Below, in pieces: positions 1 through 5,915 of a stretch of 11,695 nt of DNA (its first letter is position 1; each line of letters begins with the position of its first letter). The stretch spans positions 1-11,695 of the forward strand of contig JADLHV010000064.1 of NCBI GenBank assembly GCA_020848595.1. Direction: 5' to 3'. Source of the stretch: Bacteroidia bacterium. GTDB taxonomy: Bacteria; Bacteroidota; Bacteroidia; NS11-12g; UBA955. The notes under the pieces were generated by a model. That model saw nothing but the letters and a program-made list of their open reading frames with translations, had not been told where the DNA came from and ran no database searches. A program made the translations under genes and the position numbers.

Positions 1-1
1 A

Positions 2-1234
2 GATTACATTCCTGAGTTTAAATTATATGATCCATTTGTAACCGAGGATTTTAGGATAAGAGATTTATTGACCCATCGATGTGGTTTAGGACTTGGAGCT
101 GGAGATTTAATGTTTTTCCCAGATTCGGCCGTTTTTTCTGTCAATGATGCCATATATAACTTGCGTTTCTTAAAGCCCGAATCTCCGTTTAGAACTAAAT
201 TTCAATACAATAATTTGATGTTTATAACTGCAGGTGAATTGATTCATAGAGTGAGTGGAAAATCATGGTTTGATTTTATTGAAGAGAGATTTTTTAAACC
301 ACTTGGAATGACTGAATCACATGCACAATTTAATAGAATTAAGGATAAATCGAATATGATAGAACCTCATGCTATATGTGATAAAAAACTGCAAGTAATA
401 TCACATCATAATTCAGAGTTAATGAGTGCCGCTGGAACTATTTTTTCGAATGTAACTGATTTGAGTAAATGGTTAATTTCAGTTATGAACGGCATGGCTA
501 TACCTAATAGCGAAAAAACATTAGTTTCAAAGCGATTTTTAAATGAAATGCTTAACGCACAAACCCCCATTCAAGTTAATTCTCCTGGAGCCTATAATAC
601 CCATTTTTCGGCTTATGGATTAGGTTTTTTCTTGTCTGATGTTAAAGGCTATAAACAAATCAGTCACTCTGGTGGTTTGCCAGGAAATGTGACTCAATTG
701 ACCATGTTGCCTGAAATCGGACTTGGTATTATTGTTTTAACCAATCAACAAGAAGGTGGAGCGTTTAGAGCCATTACAGATGCTATAAAGGATGCCTATT
801 TGGGTATAGAGGGAAACAATAGGGTGGTAGAACTTTCTACAAGACGAAATAAGAGTGTTGCTTATGCGAATAGGATTGTAGATTCGATTTATAACTTAGT
901 GCAAATTCAGGCTAATCTAAAAATTAAGAGAGATTTTAGTCGTTATATTGGAAGATTTACTGATGCCTGGATGGGTGAATTTAAAATTCAATTTGAAGGT
1001 GCTCAATTAAGAATAGTTTCTTTAAAATCGCCTAAAATGAAAGGAGAACTAAAGTATTTACACGAAAATGTTTTATTAATTAGATGGGATGATAGGACTT
1101 TTGATGCCGATGCACTTATTCGTTTTAATATTGATTCAGAATTACAAATAACAGGATTTACATTAGAAGCCATTTCTCCTATGACAGATTTTAGTTTTGA
1201 TTTTTCTGATTTGAATTTTGTGAAAATGAAATAA
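2..1234 (+). CDS. Serine hydrolase (beta-lactamase/penicillin-binding-protein fold), 5'-truncated by window edge
   Basis: This is the C-terminal 410 residues of a serine hydrolase of the class C beta-lactamase / PBP4-like family. The reading frame is open from base 2, so the true start lies outside the window; the TTG at base 68 is an internal leucine. Near the left edge is the DLLTHRCGLG stretch, which in this family follows the SxxK nucleophile motif (the nucleophile itself is missing here). Fragment residues 69-71 (YNN) match the YxN catalytic motif, and HSGG at 222-225 fills the KTG-equivalent position. The last roughly 100 residues (from YIGRFTDAW) look like the DUF3471-type beta-rich tail. 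Family members are usually exported peptidases, esterases or amidases, and the substrate cannot be told from sequence. Its 3' end converges on ccmB with a 17-base gap. I am confident of the family and not of the substrate. Confidence 0.9.
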   Translation, partial: DYIPEFKLYDPFVTEDFRIRDLLTHRCGLGLGAGDLMFFPDSAVFSVNDAIYNLRFLKPESPFRTKFQYNNLMFITAGELIHRVSGKSWFDFIEERFFKPLGMTESHAQFNRIKDKSNMIEPHAICDKKLQVISHHNSELMSAAGTIFSNVTDLSKWLISVMNGMAIPNSEKTLVSKRFLNEMLNAQTPIQVNSPGAYNTHFSAYGLGFFLSDVKGYKQISHSGGLPGNVTQLTMLPEIGLGIIVLTNQQEGGAFRAITDAIKDAYLGIEGNNRVVELSTRRNKSVAYANRIVDSIYNLVQIQANLKIKRDFSRYIGRFTDAWMGEFKIQFEGAQLRIVSLKSPKMKGELKYLHENVLLIRWDDRTFDADALIRFNIDSELQITGFTLEAISPMTDFSFDFSDLNFVKMK

Positions 1235-1251
1235 AATTTAGTTGAAGTAAA

Positions 1252-1902
1252 TTAATCTTTCCAAATAAACTTCATTAGTAAAATACCTAAAGCGATAATA
1301 AGGGTATTTAAAAGCATTAGTATGAGTAAATCTGGCAAATAAGTGCTAGCACCTAAACCATCAACGGCTTTTTTCCCAGCTTTCATTCCGATGAGTAAAA
1401 CAGGTAAAATAACTGGAAAAGTTAGAACAGGAAGTAGTGCGCCAGGGTTTTCGGTTTTAGAAGCTATACTGCTGCTAATCGTAAAAATTGACGAAATACC
1501 AATTCCAGTTACGATAGAGACTAATAGAAAATCGAAACCATCATTTCCAATTCCACCATGCATAGTGCTAAAGACAATAAAAGCAAATACAGTAAACCCT
1601 AGCATGAGCAAGGTTGAAGCAATAAGACGGGCTGCAAGAAACTGTTCAGGTGTGCACAATTGATTCCATAAAAAGAAATGACCTTTTCTCATTTGAATAA
1701 AAGCTTTAGAAATTCCTTGTAAGGTCGTAAAAATGACAACTATCCAAAAAAGAGAAGCATATAAGGCTTTATCGATGCCAGGTAAGCTTAAGAAAGTAAT
1801 AAGAACAGCGGTAAATATATAGAGAAAAGCACTCATTAAAGCGTGTTTACCCTTCCATTCCTCTTTAAGGAAAAATTTCGCCAGTTCTAATGTTGTAGCC
1901 AT
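1252..1902 (-). CDS. ccmB: Heme exporter membrane protein CcmB (cytochrome c maturation)
   Basis: This 216-residue polytopic membrane protein has about six hydrophobic segments and the N-terminal signature of CcmB: a short cytoplasmic stretch with FFLKEEWKGKHALMSAFLY, followed by the first helix. CcmB is the permease of the CcmAB ABC transporter in cytochrome c maturation system I, where it drives release of heme from the CcmC/CcmE heme-chaperone complex at the periplasmic face. The length is normal for the family. The ATG at 1902 lies just downstream of a -7 element inside the palindrome at 1915-1934. No ccmA, ccmC or ccmE gene is adjacent: the gene downstream is the convergent serine hydrolase and the one upstream is a divergent TerB-like gene, so it appears monocistronic here. 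The call rests on recognising the family from sequence, without an alignment. Confidence 0.87.
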   Translation of the reverse strand: MATTLELAKFFLKEEWKGKHALMSAFLYIFTAVLITFLSLPGIDKALYASLFWIVVIFTTLQGISKAFIQMRKGHFFLWNQLCTPEQFLAARLIASTLLMLGFTVFAFIVFSTMHGGIGNDGFDFLLVSIVTGIGISSIFTISSSIASKTENPGALLPVLTFPVILPVLLIGMKAGKKAVDGLGASTYLPDLLILMLLNTLIIALGILLMKFIWKD

Positions 1903-1923
1903 TCTAAAAAAAGCTTACTTTTG
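1893..1923 (+). promoter_or_regulatory. Bacteroidota-type promoter for the TerB-like gene
   Basis: TTG at 1893-1895 and TACTTTTG (TAnnTTTG) at 1916-1923 are separated by 20 bases, the expected spacing for the -33/-7 promoter of this phylum. Transcription would begin near 1928, about 20 bases before the ATG at 1948. The -33 element overlaps the first codons of the opposite gene, ccmB. Confidence 0.65.
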
Positions 1924-1934
1924 CGCAAAAGTAA
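1915..1934. repeat. Perfect 20-base palindrome between ccmB and the TerB-like gene
   Basis: TTACTTTTGC followed by its exact reverse complement GCAAAAGTAA. Each half contains a -7 element for one of the two divergent genes. It could be an operator for a dimeric regulator or simply two merged promoters. It stops at 20 bases: C1914 and T1935 do not pair. Confidence 0.9.
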
Positions 1935-1958
1935 TATAAACAATCGTATGCTCAGCAA
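1926..1958 (-). promoter_or_regulatory. Bacteroidota-type promoter for ccmB, back-to-back with the opposite promoter
   Basis: On the minus strand TACTTTTG occupies 1933-1926, and TTG lies at 1958-1956 with a 22-base spacer. Transcription would begin near 1921, some 19 bases before the ccmB ATG. The -7 element is the mirror image of the plus-strand one, because both sit in one perfect palindrome. Confidence 0.5.
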
Positions 1959-2409
1959 AATAGAACATTTATCATCATCAGAAAAGCAATTGGTTATGAA
2001 CGCTCCAGTTCTTATTTCGGCCCTGGTAGCGGGTGCAGACGGCGAATTTGCCCCTGAAGAAATAGCACAAGCAATTAAAATAATTCATGTTAAGACTTAT
2101 TCTGAAACCAGAGATGTAAGTGGTGTTTATAAGGCCTTAGATGGTCATACAGAAGATGCGATTGATCAAATATTAGAAGTATTGCCATCTTCAACTTTAG
2201 AGAGAACACAGTATTTATCGGATACTTTAATAGGGCTAAATGACATTTTCCCGAAATTAGAACCAAAATTTGCCAATGACCTATACACAAGTTTGCGTGA
2301 GCTAGCTTATTATGTAAGTAATGCAGGCGATTTAGGTATTGGTATGCGTTCTGAACAAGAGAAGGAATTAGCTAAGCTAAGTTTCTTACATGTTCCGTCT
2401 GCTGAGTAA
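1948..2409 (+). CDS. TerB-like (tellurite-resistance-type fold) small acidic protein, function unknown
   Basis: This is a predicted soluble, largely alpha-helical protein of 153 residues from the ATG at 1948. An upstream in-frame TTG at 1921 is rejected because it lies inside the -7 promoter element. The segment ALVAGADGEFAPEEIAQAIKI (about residues 26-46) has the acidic Asp-Gly-x-x-x-x-x-Glu-Glu pattern of the first metal-binding site in TerB-like domains, and the C-terminal EQEKELAKLSFL would be the last helix. TerB-like proteins are small all-helical proteins linked to stress responses and metal binding; no precise role can be assigned here. It is divergent from ccmB through a shared palindrome, so the two may be co-regulated, and convergent with the bicarbonate permease gene (34-base gap). 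No signal peptide is visible. The gene is certain; the family call is moderate. Confidence 0.75.
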   Translation: MLSKIEHLSSSEKQLVMNAPVLISALVAGADGEFAPEEIAQAIKIIHVKTYSETRDVSGVYKALDGHTEDAIDQILEVLPSSTLERTQYLSDTLIGLNDIFPKLEPKFANDLYTSLRELAYYVSNAGDLGIGMRSEQEKELAKLSFLHVPSAE

Positions 2410-2443
2410 TAATTTAATCATTATTTAAGTACTTTTCTTTGGT

Positions 2444-3412
2444 TTATAGAAGACTGAAGTTTTGAACTACCATTAGGTAGATGGGCATACCTATGGTAAT
2501 ATTTATTGGAAAGGTAACAGCTAAGGCCATTGGTAAGTATAATCCTGGGTCGGATTTAGGTACTGCTATTTTCATTGCCGCTGGAACTGCAATATAGGAG
2601 GCACTGGCGGCTAGTATTGCAAAAATAAATCGACTTGATATATCTTGAGTTACTACAGAGCTTAAAAGTGCAAAGATAGACCCATTGAGTAATGGGATTA
2701 TCAATGAAAATATCAATGGAAAGGTACCATAAGCAAAAAAAGATTTTAATTTTTTACCACTGGTTATGCCCATATCTAATAGAAAAATGGCTAAAAATCC
2801 CTTAAAAATATCGTTGGTGAAAGGCTTTATTCCTTCTGCTTGTTTAGCATTAGCAATAAATCCAATTAATAGACTTCCTAATATTAAAAGTACACTGCCA
2901 TTTGTAAGCGAATGTTTGATAGCATTCCATTTATTAATTTTAATTCGCTCATTTTTTTGATACACAGAAATTAAGAATAATCCCATTATAATTGCAGGAG
3001 ATTCCATTAATGCCATAATAGCAACCATGTGCCCGTTTAAAGACATTTGGTGAGCTTCTAGATAAGAGACGGCTGTTACAAAGGTTACAGCGCTAACTGA
3101 TCCATATGCAGCAGCAATTGCTCCCGAATCGTCTATGCTTAGTTTTCTTTTAAGGATGAAGAATGTATATAGTGGAATTAAAGCCGAAATGGCAATACCA
3201 AAAAGAATCGAATAACTAATTTCACTCGAGAATGATTCATGCGAAAGCTCTTGACCACCTTTAAATCCAATCGAAAATAATAGGTATATAGAAATGAATT
3301 TTGAAGAATTGTCTGGGATTTCTAAGTCGCTTTTAACATAAACCGCAATAATGCCTAAAATAAAGAATAGTAAGGCCGGGTTTGATAGGTTTTCTATTAA
3401 TAGTTGTTGCAT
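2444..3412 (-). CDS. sbtA: SbtA-type sodium-dependent bicarbonate permease
   Basis: This 322-residue membrane protein has about ten predicted helices arranged as two related halves. Each half carries the glycine-rich signature of SbtA: GFKGGQEL in the first (about residues 49-56) and LLDMGITSGKKL in the second (about residues 211-222). The N-terminus NPALLFFILGIIAVYVKSDL followed by an EIPD-type motif also fits. SbtA proteins import bicarbonate with sodium across the inner membrane; in cyanobacteria they feed carbon concentration, whereas in heterotrophs they presumably supply carboxylases. No SbtB-like PII partner gene is seen in the window. The gene is divergent from a LysR-type regulator, its probable controller. 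No TAnnTTTG element lies directly before the ATG, so its transcript may start about 320 bases upstream (see 3413-3806). The family call is strong; substrate and ion coupling are taken from the family. Confidence 0.87.
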   Translation of the reverse strand: MQQLLIENLSNPALLFFILGIIAVYVKSDLEIPDNSSKFISIYLLFSIGFKGGQELSHESFSSEISYSILFGIAISALIPLYTFFILKRKLSIDDSGAIAAAYGSVSAVTFVTAVSYLEAHQMSLNGHMVAIMALMESPAIIMGLFLISVYQKNERIKINKWNAIKHSLTNGSVLLILGSLLIGFIANAKQAEGIKPFTNDIFKGFLAIFLLDMGITSGKKLKSFFAYGTFPLIFSLIIPLLNGSIFALLSSVVTQDISSRFIFAILAASASYIAVPAAMKIAVPKSDPGLYLPMALAVTFPINITIGMPIYLMVVQNFSLL

Positions 3413-3732
3413 TTTATTTTTGTATCAATCCTACTTGTCTTATTGCTTAATCTCTTAAAGTTAGTATATAATGACTTATAGAAATTATGAAAACTTTTAC
3501 AGATTAAAAGTAATGTTTGATAGTGTTTTTTATTAAAGAATAGATTTGTGTTTTTTGAAGGCTGTATATTTTTGCTTTTGAGAATTTCAATATCAATATC
3601 AATTGGGATGATGGAGTTGCTTCTTTTAATTGAGTTTTTAGCTCTTTTTTTTGGTCTAAAAACTAAAGAAACATGTATTGGCTTTTCTGTGTTTGTAATC
3701 GGTTTGACAAAATTTATTGAAGCAGTTTTCAT
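3397..3732 (-). CDS. Doubtful small ORF in the sbtA leader
   Basis: An open frame of 111 codons from the ATG at 3732 (117 from an ATG at 3750) overlaps the start of sbtA by 16 bases, which would allow translational coupling. The product would be basic and rich in Lys, Asn, Ile and Ser, with no domain I recognise. Its length is unusual for AT-rich non-coding DNA, and a CTTTGC -7-like element lies just before the ATG, at the same place as in the icd upstream region. Against it, my count of GC by codon position gives roughly 21, 30 and 25 percent at positions 1, 2 and 3; real genes normally have the highest value at position 1. A 72-codon frame on the opposite strand (3548-3766, GTG start) has a slightly more coding-like pattern (about 35, 26 and 25 percent). 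Neither is convincing. Confidence 0.25.
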   Translation of the reverse strand: MKTASINFVKPITNTEKPIHVSLVFRPKKRAKNSIKRSNSIIPIDIDIEILKSKNIQPSKNTNLFFNKKHYQTLLLICKSFHNFYKSLYTNFKRLSNKTSRIDTKIKCNNY

Positions 3733-3806
3733 TTGGTTTGCAAAGAACATACTTGAAAATGAATAAAAATAATTTATATTTGTAATATTAATGATTAAAT
3801 ATATTT
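3413..3806. other. Divergent control region / possible long sbtA leader
   Basis: This stretch of about 390 bases separates sbtA (-) and the LysR gene (+). Its right end (3739-3806) holds the LysR promoter and the block shared with the icd upstream region. The left 320 bases hold only the two weak overlapping ORFs described at 3397-3732. If neither is translated, the sbtA mRNA would carry a leader of about 320 bases from the minus-strand CTTTGC element at 3744-3739. I saw no strong hairpin or terminator in it by eye. Confidence 0.55.
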
Positions 3807-3813
3807 ATGAATT
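3739..3813. repeat. Regulatory block shared with 7359-7433 (copy A, upstream of the LysR gene)
   Basis: Aligned without gaps to 7359-7433 (offset 3620), 57 of 75 positions are identical. In the core 3762-3813 it is 43 of 52, including the 16-base exact match AATAAAAATAATTTAT. A TGCAAAG heptamer opens both copies and is the reverse complement of a TTTGC -7-like element. TTAATGAT and ATGAATT are also conserved. In this copy ATGAATT is the LysR start codon and the next four bases. Confidence 0.7.
3753..3782 (+). promoter_or_regulatory. Promoter of the LysR-type regulator gene
   Basis: TTG at 3753-3755, a 19-base spacer, then TATATTTG at 3775-3782: an exact match to the TTG / TAnnTTTG pattern. 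Transcription would begin near 3788, about 20 bases before the ATG at 3807. Confidence 0.7.
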
Positions 3814-4733
3814 ATACTTTAAATCAATTGCGTATATTTCTTAAAGTTGTAGAACTTAAGAGTATTACAAAAGCTTCTGAGGAATTAAATCTAACACAAC
3901 CAGCAGTGTCGATTCAATTGAAGAATTTACAAGATCAATTTGATATACCTTTAACTGAAGTTATAGGTAAGAAATTATACGTTACAGAATTTGGAAATGA
4001 AATAGCCAAAGTAGCCCAAAGGGTACTTTTAGAGGTAAGTGAAATTAATAATAGGACTTTGGCTTTTAAAGGGCAATTAGTTGGAAAGCTTAAGTTTACA
4101 GTTGTTTCTACAGGTAAATATGTTTTACCTTATTATTTGGTCGATTTCATGAATGCACATCCCGGAATCGAACTTAATGTTGATGTAACAAATAAGCAAA
4201 TGGTGCTAGAAAGTTTAGAAGATAATTTAGTGGATTTTGCATTAGTATCTATTTTGCCCACAAATATTAAAGTTAAAAAACTCGATTTGTTGCAGAATAA
4301 AATGTATCTTGTTGGTAAAACTGGAACTGAACCATCTATGAAAACTCTACGAAAGGATGAGATGGAAAATTTGCCATTAATATATAGAGAATTAGGTTCA
4401 GGGACTCGGCAAATGATGGAAAAGTTTATAGGTAAACAAGGTATTGTGCCATTTAAACGTTTAGAGTTAACGTCGAATGAAGCGGTTAAACAATCTATTT
4501 TAGCTGGTTTAGGTTTTTCAATTATGCCGCTTATTGGTATACGTAATGAACTTCAAGGCAAAGAATTGTCTATTATTCCTGTAAGGGGTATGCCCATAAA
4601 AACAACTTGGAGTCTTATTTGGCTCGAAGGGAAAAAACACTCTCCAATTGCTAAAGCTTTCATAGAATTTATAAAAAATGAAAAGTCGAGAATAGTAGAA
4701 GAAAGCTTCAAATGGTATGAACAGTATCATTAA
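3807..4733 (+). CDS. LysR-type transcriptional regulator, CbbR/CmpR-like, next to sbtA
   Basis: A full-length 308-residue LysR-type regulator. Residues 1-60 form the winged helix-turn-helix, with the typical LNQLRIFLKVVELKSITKAS and LNLTQPAVSIQLKNLQ segments; a linker helix follows and residues of about 90-300 form the periplasmic-binding-protein-like effector domain (GKLKFTVVSTGKYVLPYYL onward). The wording of the DNA-binding and early effector regions resembles the CbbR/CmpR/RbcR group, which controls carbon-fixation and bicarbonate-uptake genes. Together with the divergent sbtA this makes it the probable regulator of bicarbonate uptake, although the effector is unknown. It is probably autoregulated, as is common for divergent LysR genes. 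The ATG at 3807 follows a strong promoter by about 20 bases and no Shine-Dalgarno is visible. Its end converges on the DUF6671 gene with a 20-base gap. Confidence 0.9.
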   Translation: MNYTLNQLRIFLKVVELKSITKASEELNLTQPAVSIQLKNLQDQFDIPLTEVIGKKLYVTEFGNEIAKVAQRVLLEVSEINNRTLAFKGQLVGKLKFTVVSTGKYVLPYYLVDFMNAHPGIELNVDVTNKQMVLESLEDNLVDFALVSILPTNIKVKKLDLLQNKMYLVGKTGTEPSMKTLRKDEMENLPLIYRELGSGTRQMMEKFIGKQGIVPFKRLELTSNEAVKQSILAGLGFSIMPLIGIRNELQGKELSIIPVRGMPIKTTWSLIWLEGKKHSPIAKAFIEFIKNEKSRIVEESFKWYEQYH

Positions 4734-4753
4734 ATTTACATTAATGAGCTGTT

Positions 4754-5641
4754 TTATGGATTACAGATGTTACAATACAGAGGGTTTTCGAATTTTTTCT
4801 GGATGTTGATTTCTTCTGTCTCACTATAAGCACATTTAAGACATGTGTAGATTTGATTTCTAGGTGTATTCGTAGGGAATCCGCAAGTGAAACAAGGTAA
4901 TCCTTTTGTAATGTTTTGCACCGAGTAACCTGGAGTATTGCAATCAGGGCAGAGCTTTATGATTTTTTTAGCTAACTTTTTTGCAGCTTTTTCTATTACT
5001 CGCATTCGAGTTGGGTTTCTCATGGCTCTCATATCTGTTTCTACAGTAAAAGAGTTGTATTTTTCTTGGTATTCTTTGTAAAGTGATTTAAGGTCTCTCC
5101 AATCAAGACAATCTTTTGTAATAGATTTTTTGCAGTAACTGTCTTTTCTGAAAATTATACCATGATCATTGAATCCAATCTCGAGAGCAAATTGCATTAA
5201 TTCGTTATACGAGTTGATTTCAGATTGTTTGTAATTTGTTTCACAGTCACTGTGACAAATAGATATTTCAAGATTGTTTTTTGTGTCAATCAGTATAAGG
5301 ATTTCTTCATTAGTCGCTAAGAATGGAATATTGGGATGTTGACCAAATGAACCTTCACTGGCAATGCAAAGGTCGTATCCCAATAATTCCATAGCACTTC
5401 GACATTTTTCTCTAGCTGTTTGTAATGCATCACCATATCGCAAAACTTCTCCAGTAAATGTGCCAAATTTATCTGTGTCAAACTGTGTGCATTTAATAGA
5501 TTGTACACCAAGATAATGGTCCATTATAGGGCCGATTACCCTTTCTTTGCTGTGCTTTGTGGCAATGAGTAAGGGTCTGCCTGAAAATAATTTTTCCAGC
5601 ATTTCATGTTTAATTATTGTATTGTTGGGGTTCGTATTCAT
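4754..5641 (-). CDS. DUF6671 family protein with C-terminal double zinc ribbon
   Basis: This is a protein of 295 residues from the ATG at 5641 (the codon before it is TTG). Residues of about 20-130 carry the DUF6671 signatures: LIATKHSKE near the N-terminus, DTDKFGTFTGEV at about 55-66 and ASEGSFG at about 94-100, a set of conserved Asp, Thr, Glu and Ser residues that looks like an active or binding site. A conserved TDMRAMRNPTRM segment follows at about 202-213. The C-terminus has four CxxC pairs (CPDC, CFTC, CLKC, CNIC at about 231, 250, 267 and 290), enough for two zinc ribbons. No biochemical function is established for the family as far as I know. It is the last gene of the minus-strand cluster behind icd and the 84-residue gene, 17 bases after the latter, so it is probably cotranscribed with them. 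Confidence 0.83.
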   Translation of the reverse strand: MNTNPNNTIIKHEMLEKLFSGRPLLIATKHSKERVIGPIMDHYLGVQSIKCTQFDTDKFGTFTGEVLRYGDALQTAREKCRSAMELLGYDLCIASEGSFGQHPNIPFLATNEEILILIDTKNNLEISICHSDCETNYKQSEINSYNELMQFALEIGFNDHGIIFRKDSYCKKSITKDCLDWRDLKSLYKEYQEKYNSFTVETDMRAMRNPTRMRVIEKAAKKLAKKIIKLCPDCNTPGYSVQNITKGLPCFTCGFPTNTPRNQIYTCLKCAYSETEEINIQKKFENPLYCNICNP

Positions 5642-5658
5642 CAAACAATAAATAAAAA

Positions 5659-5913
5659 TTATATAGAATTGATATCAATCATTGATTTTAAATTGATTTG
5701 TTTTGAATTTAAAATCATTTTACGGATGTTGTACATTTCGTCTTGTAAGACTTTAATTCTGTTTTCTCTGTATTTAATGTCTTCTTCTATATCACTTGAT
5801 TTGATTTTATTACTATGAAAGTTGATTTTTATTTTTATCAATTTTTCTAATAAATCTATGGTTTCTTCAGTATTAAAGCGGCCATCAATTAATTGTATTT
5901 TTACTGATTTCAT
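5659..5913 (-). CDS. Small protein of unknown function between icd and the DUF6671 gene
   Basis: The product is 84 residues, starting MKSVKIQLIDGRF. It is predicted to be soluble and charged, with an N-terminal beta-like stretch (VKIQLIDG), then helices; the middle (about residues 40-70, EEDIKYRENRIKVLQDEMYNI) is heptad-like and could form a short coiled coil. There is no signal peptide or membrane segment, and I do not recognise a named domain. The ATG at 5913 lies 2 bases after the icd stop codon and the gene ends 17 bases before the DUF6671 start, so all three genes very likely share a transcript. That tight packing is the main reason to accept it as real. A role connected with isocitrate dehydrogenase is possible but rests only on position. 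Confidence 0.75.
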   Translation of the reverse strand: MKSVKIQLIDGRFNTEETIDLLEKLIKIKINFHSNKIKSSDIEEDIKYRENRIKVLQDEMYNIRKMILNSKQINLKSMIDINSI

Positions 5914-5915
5914 AT

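Noticed and set aside
1343..1663. A 106-codon plus-strand frame inside ccmB
   Set aside because: It is antisense to a well-supported membrane-protein gene and its product resembles no family.
5634..5644. The same 11 bases (GTATTCATCAA) at the start of the DUF6671 gene and of icd (7348-7358)
   Set aside because: Both genes begin with Met-Asn-Thr after a TTG; 11 bases is short enough to be chance and the similarity does not extend.
5669..5678. A 10-base palindrome TTGATATCAA near the end of the 84-residue gene
   Set aside because: It lies within coding sequence in AT-rich DNA, and a palindrome this short is expected by chance.
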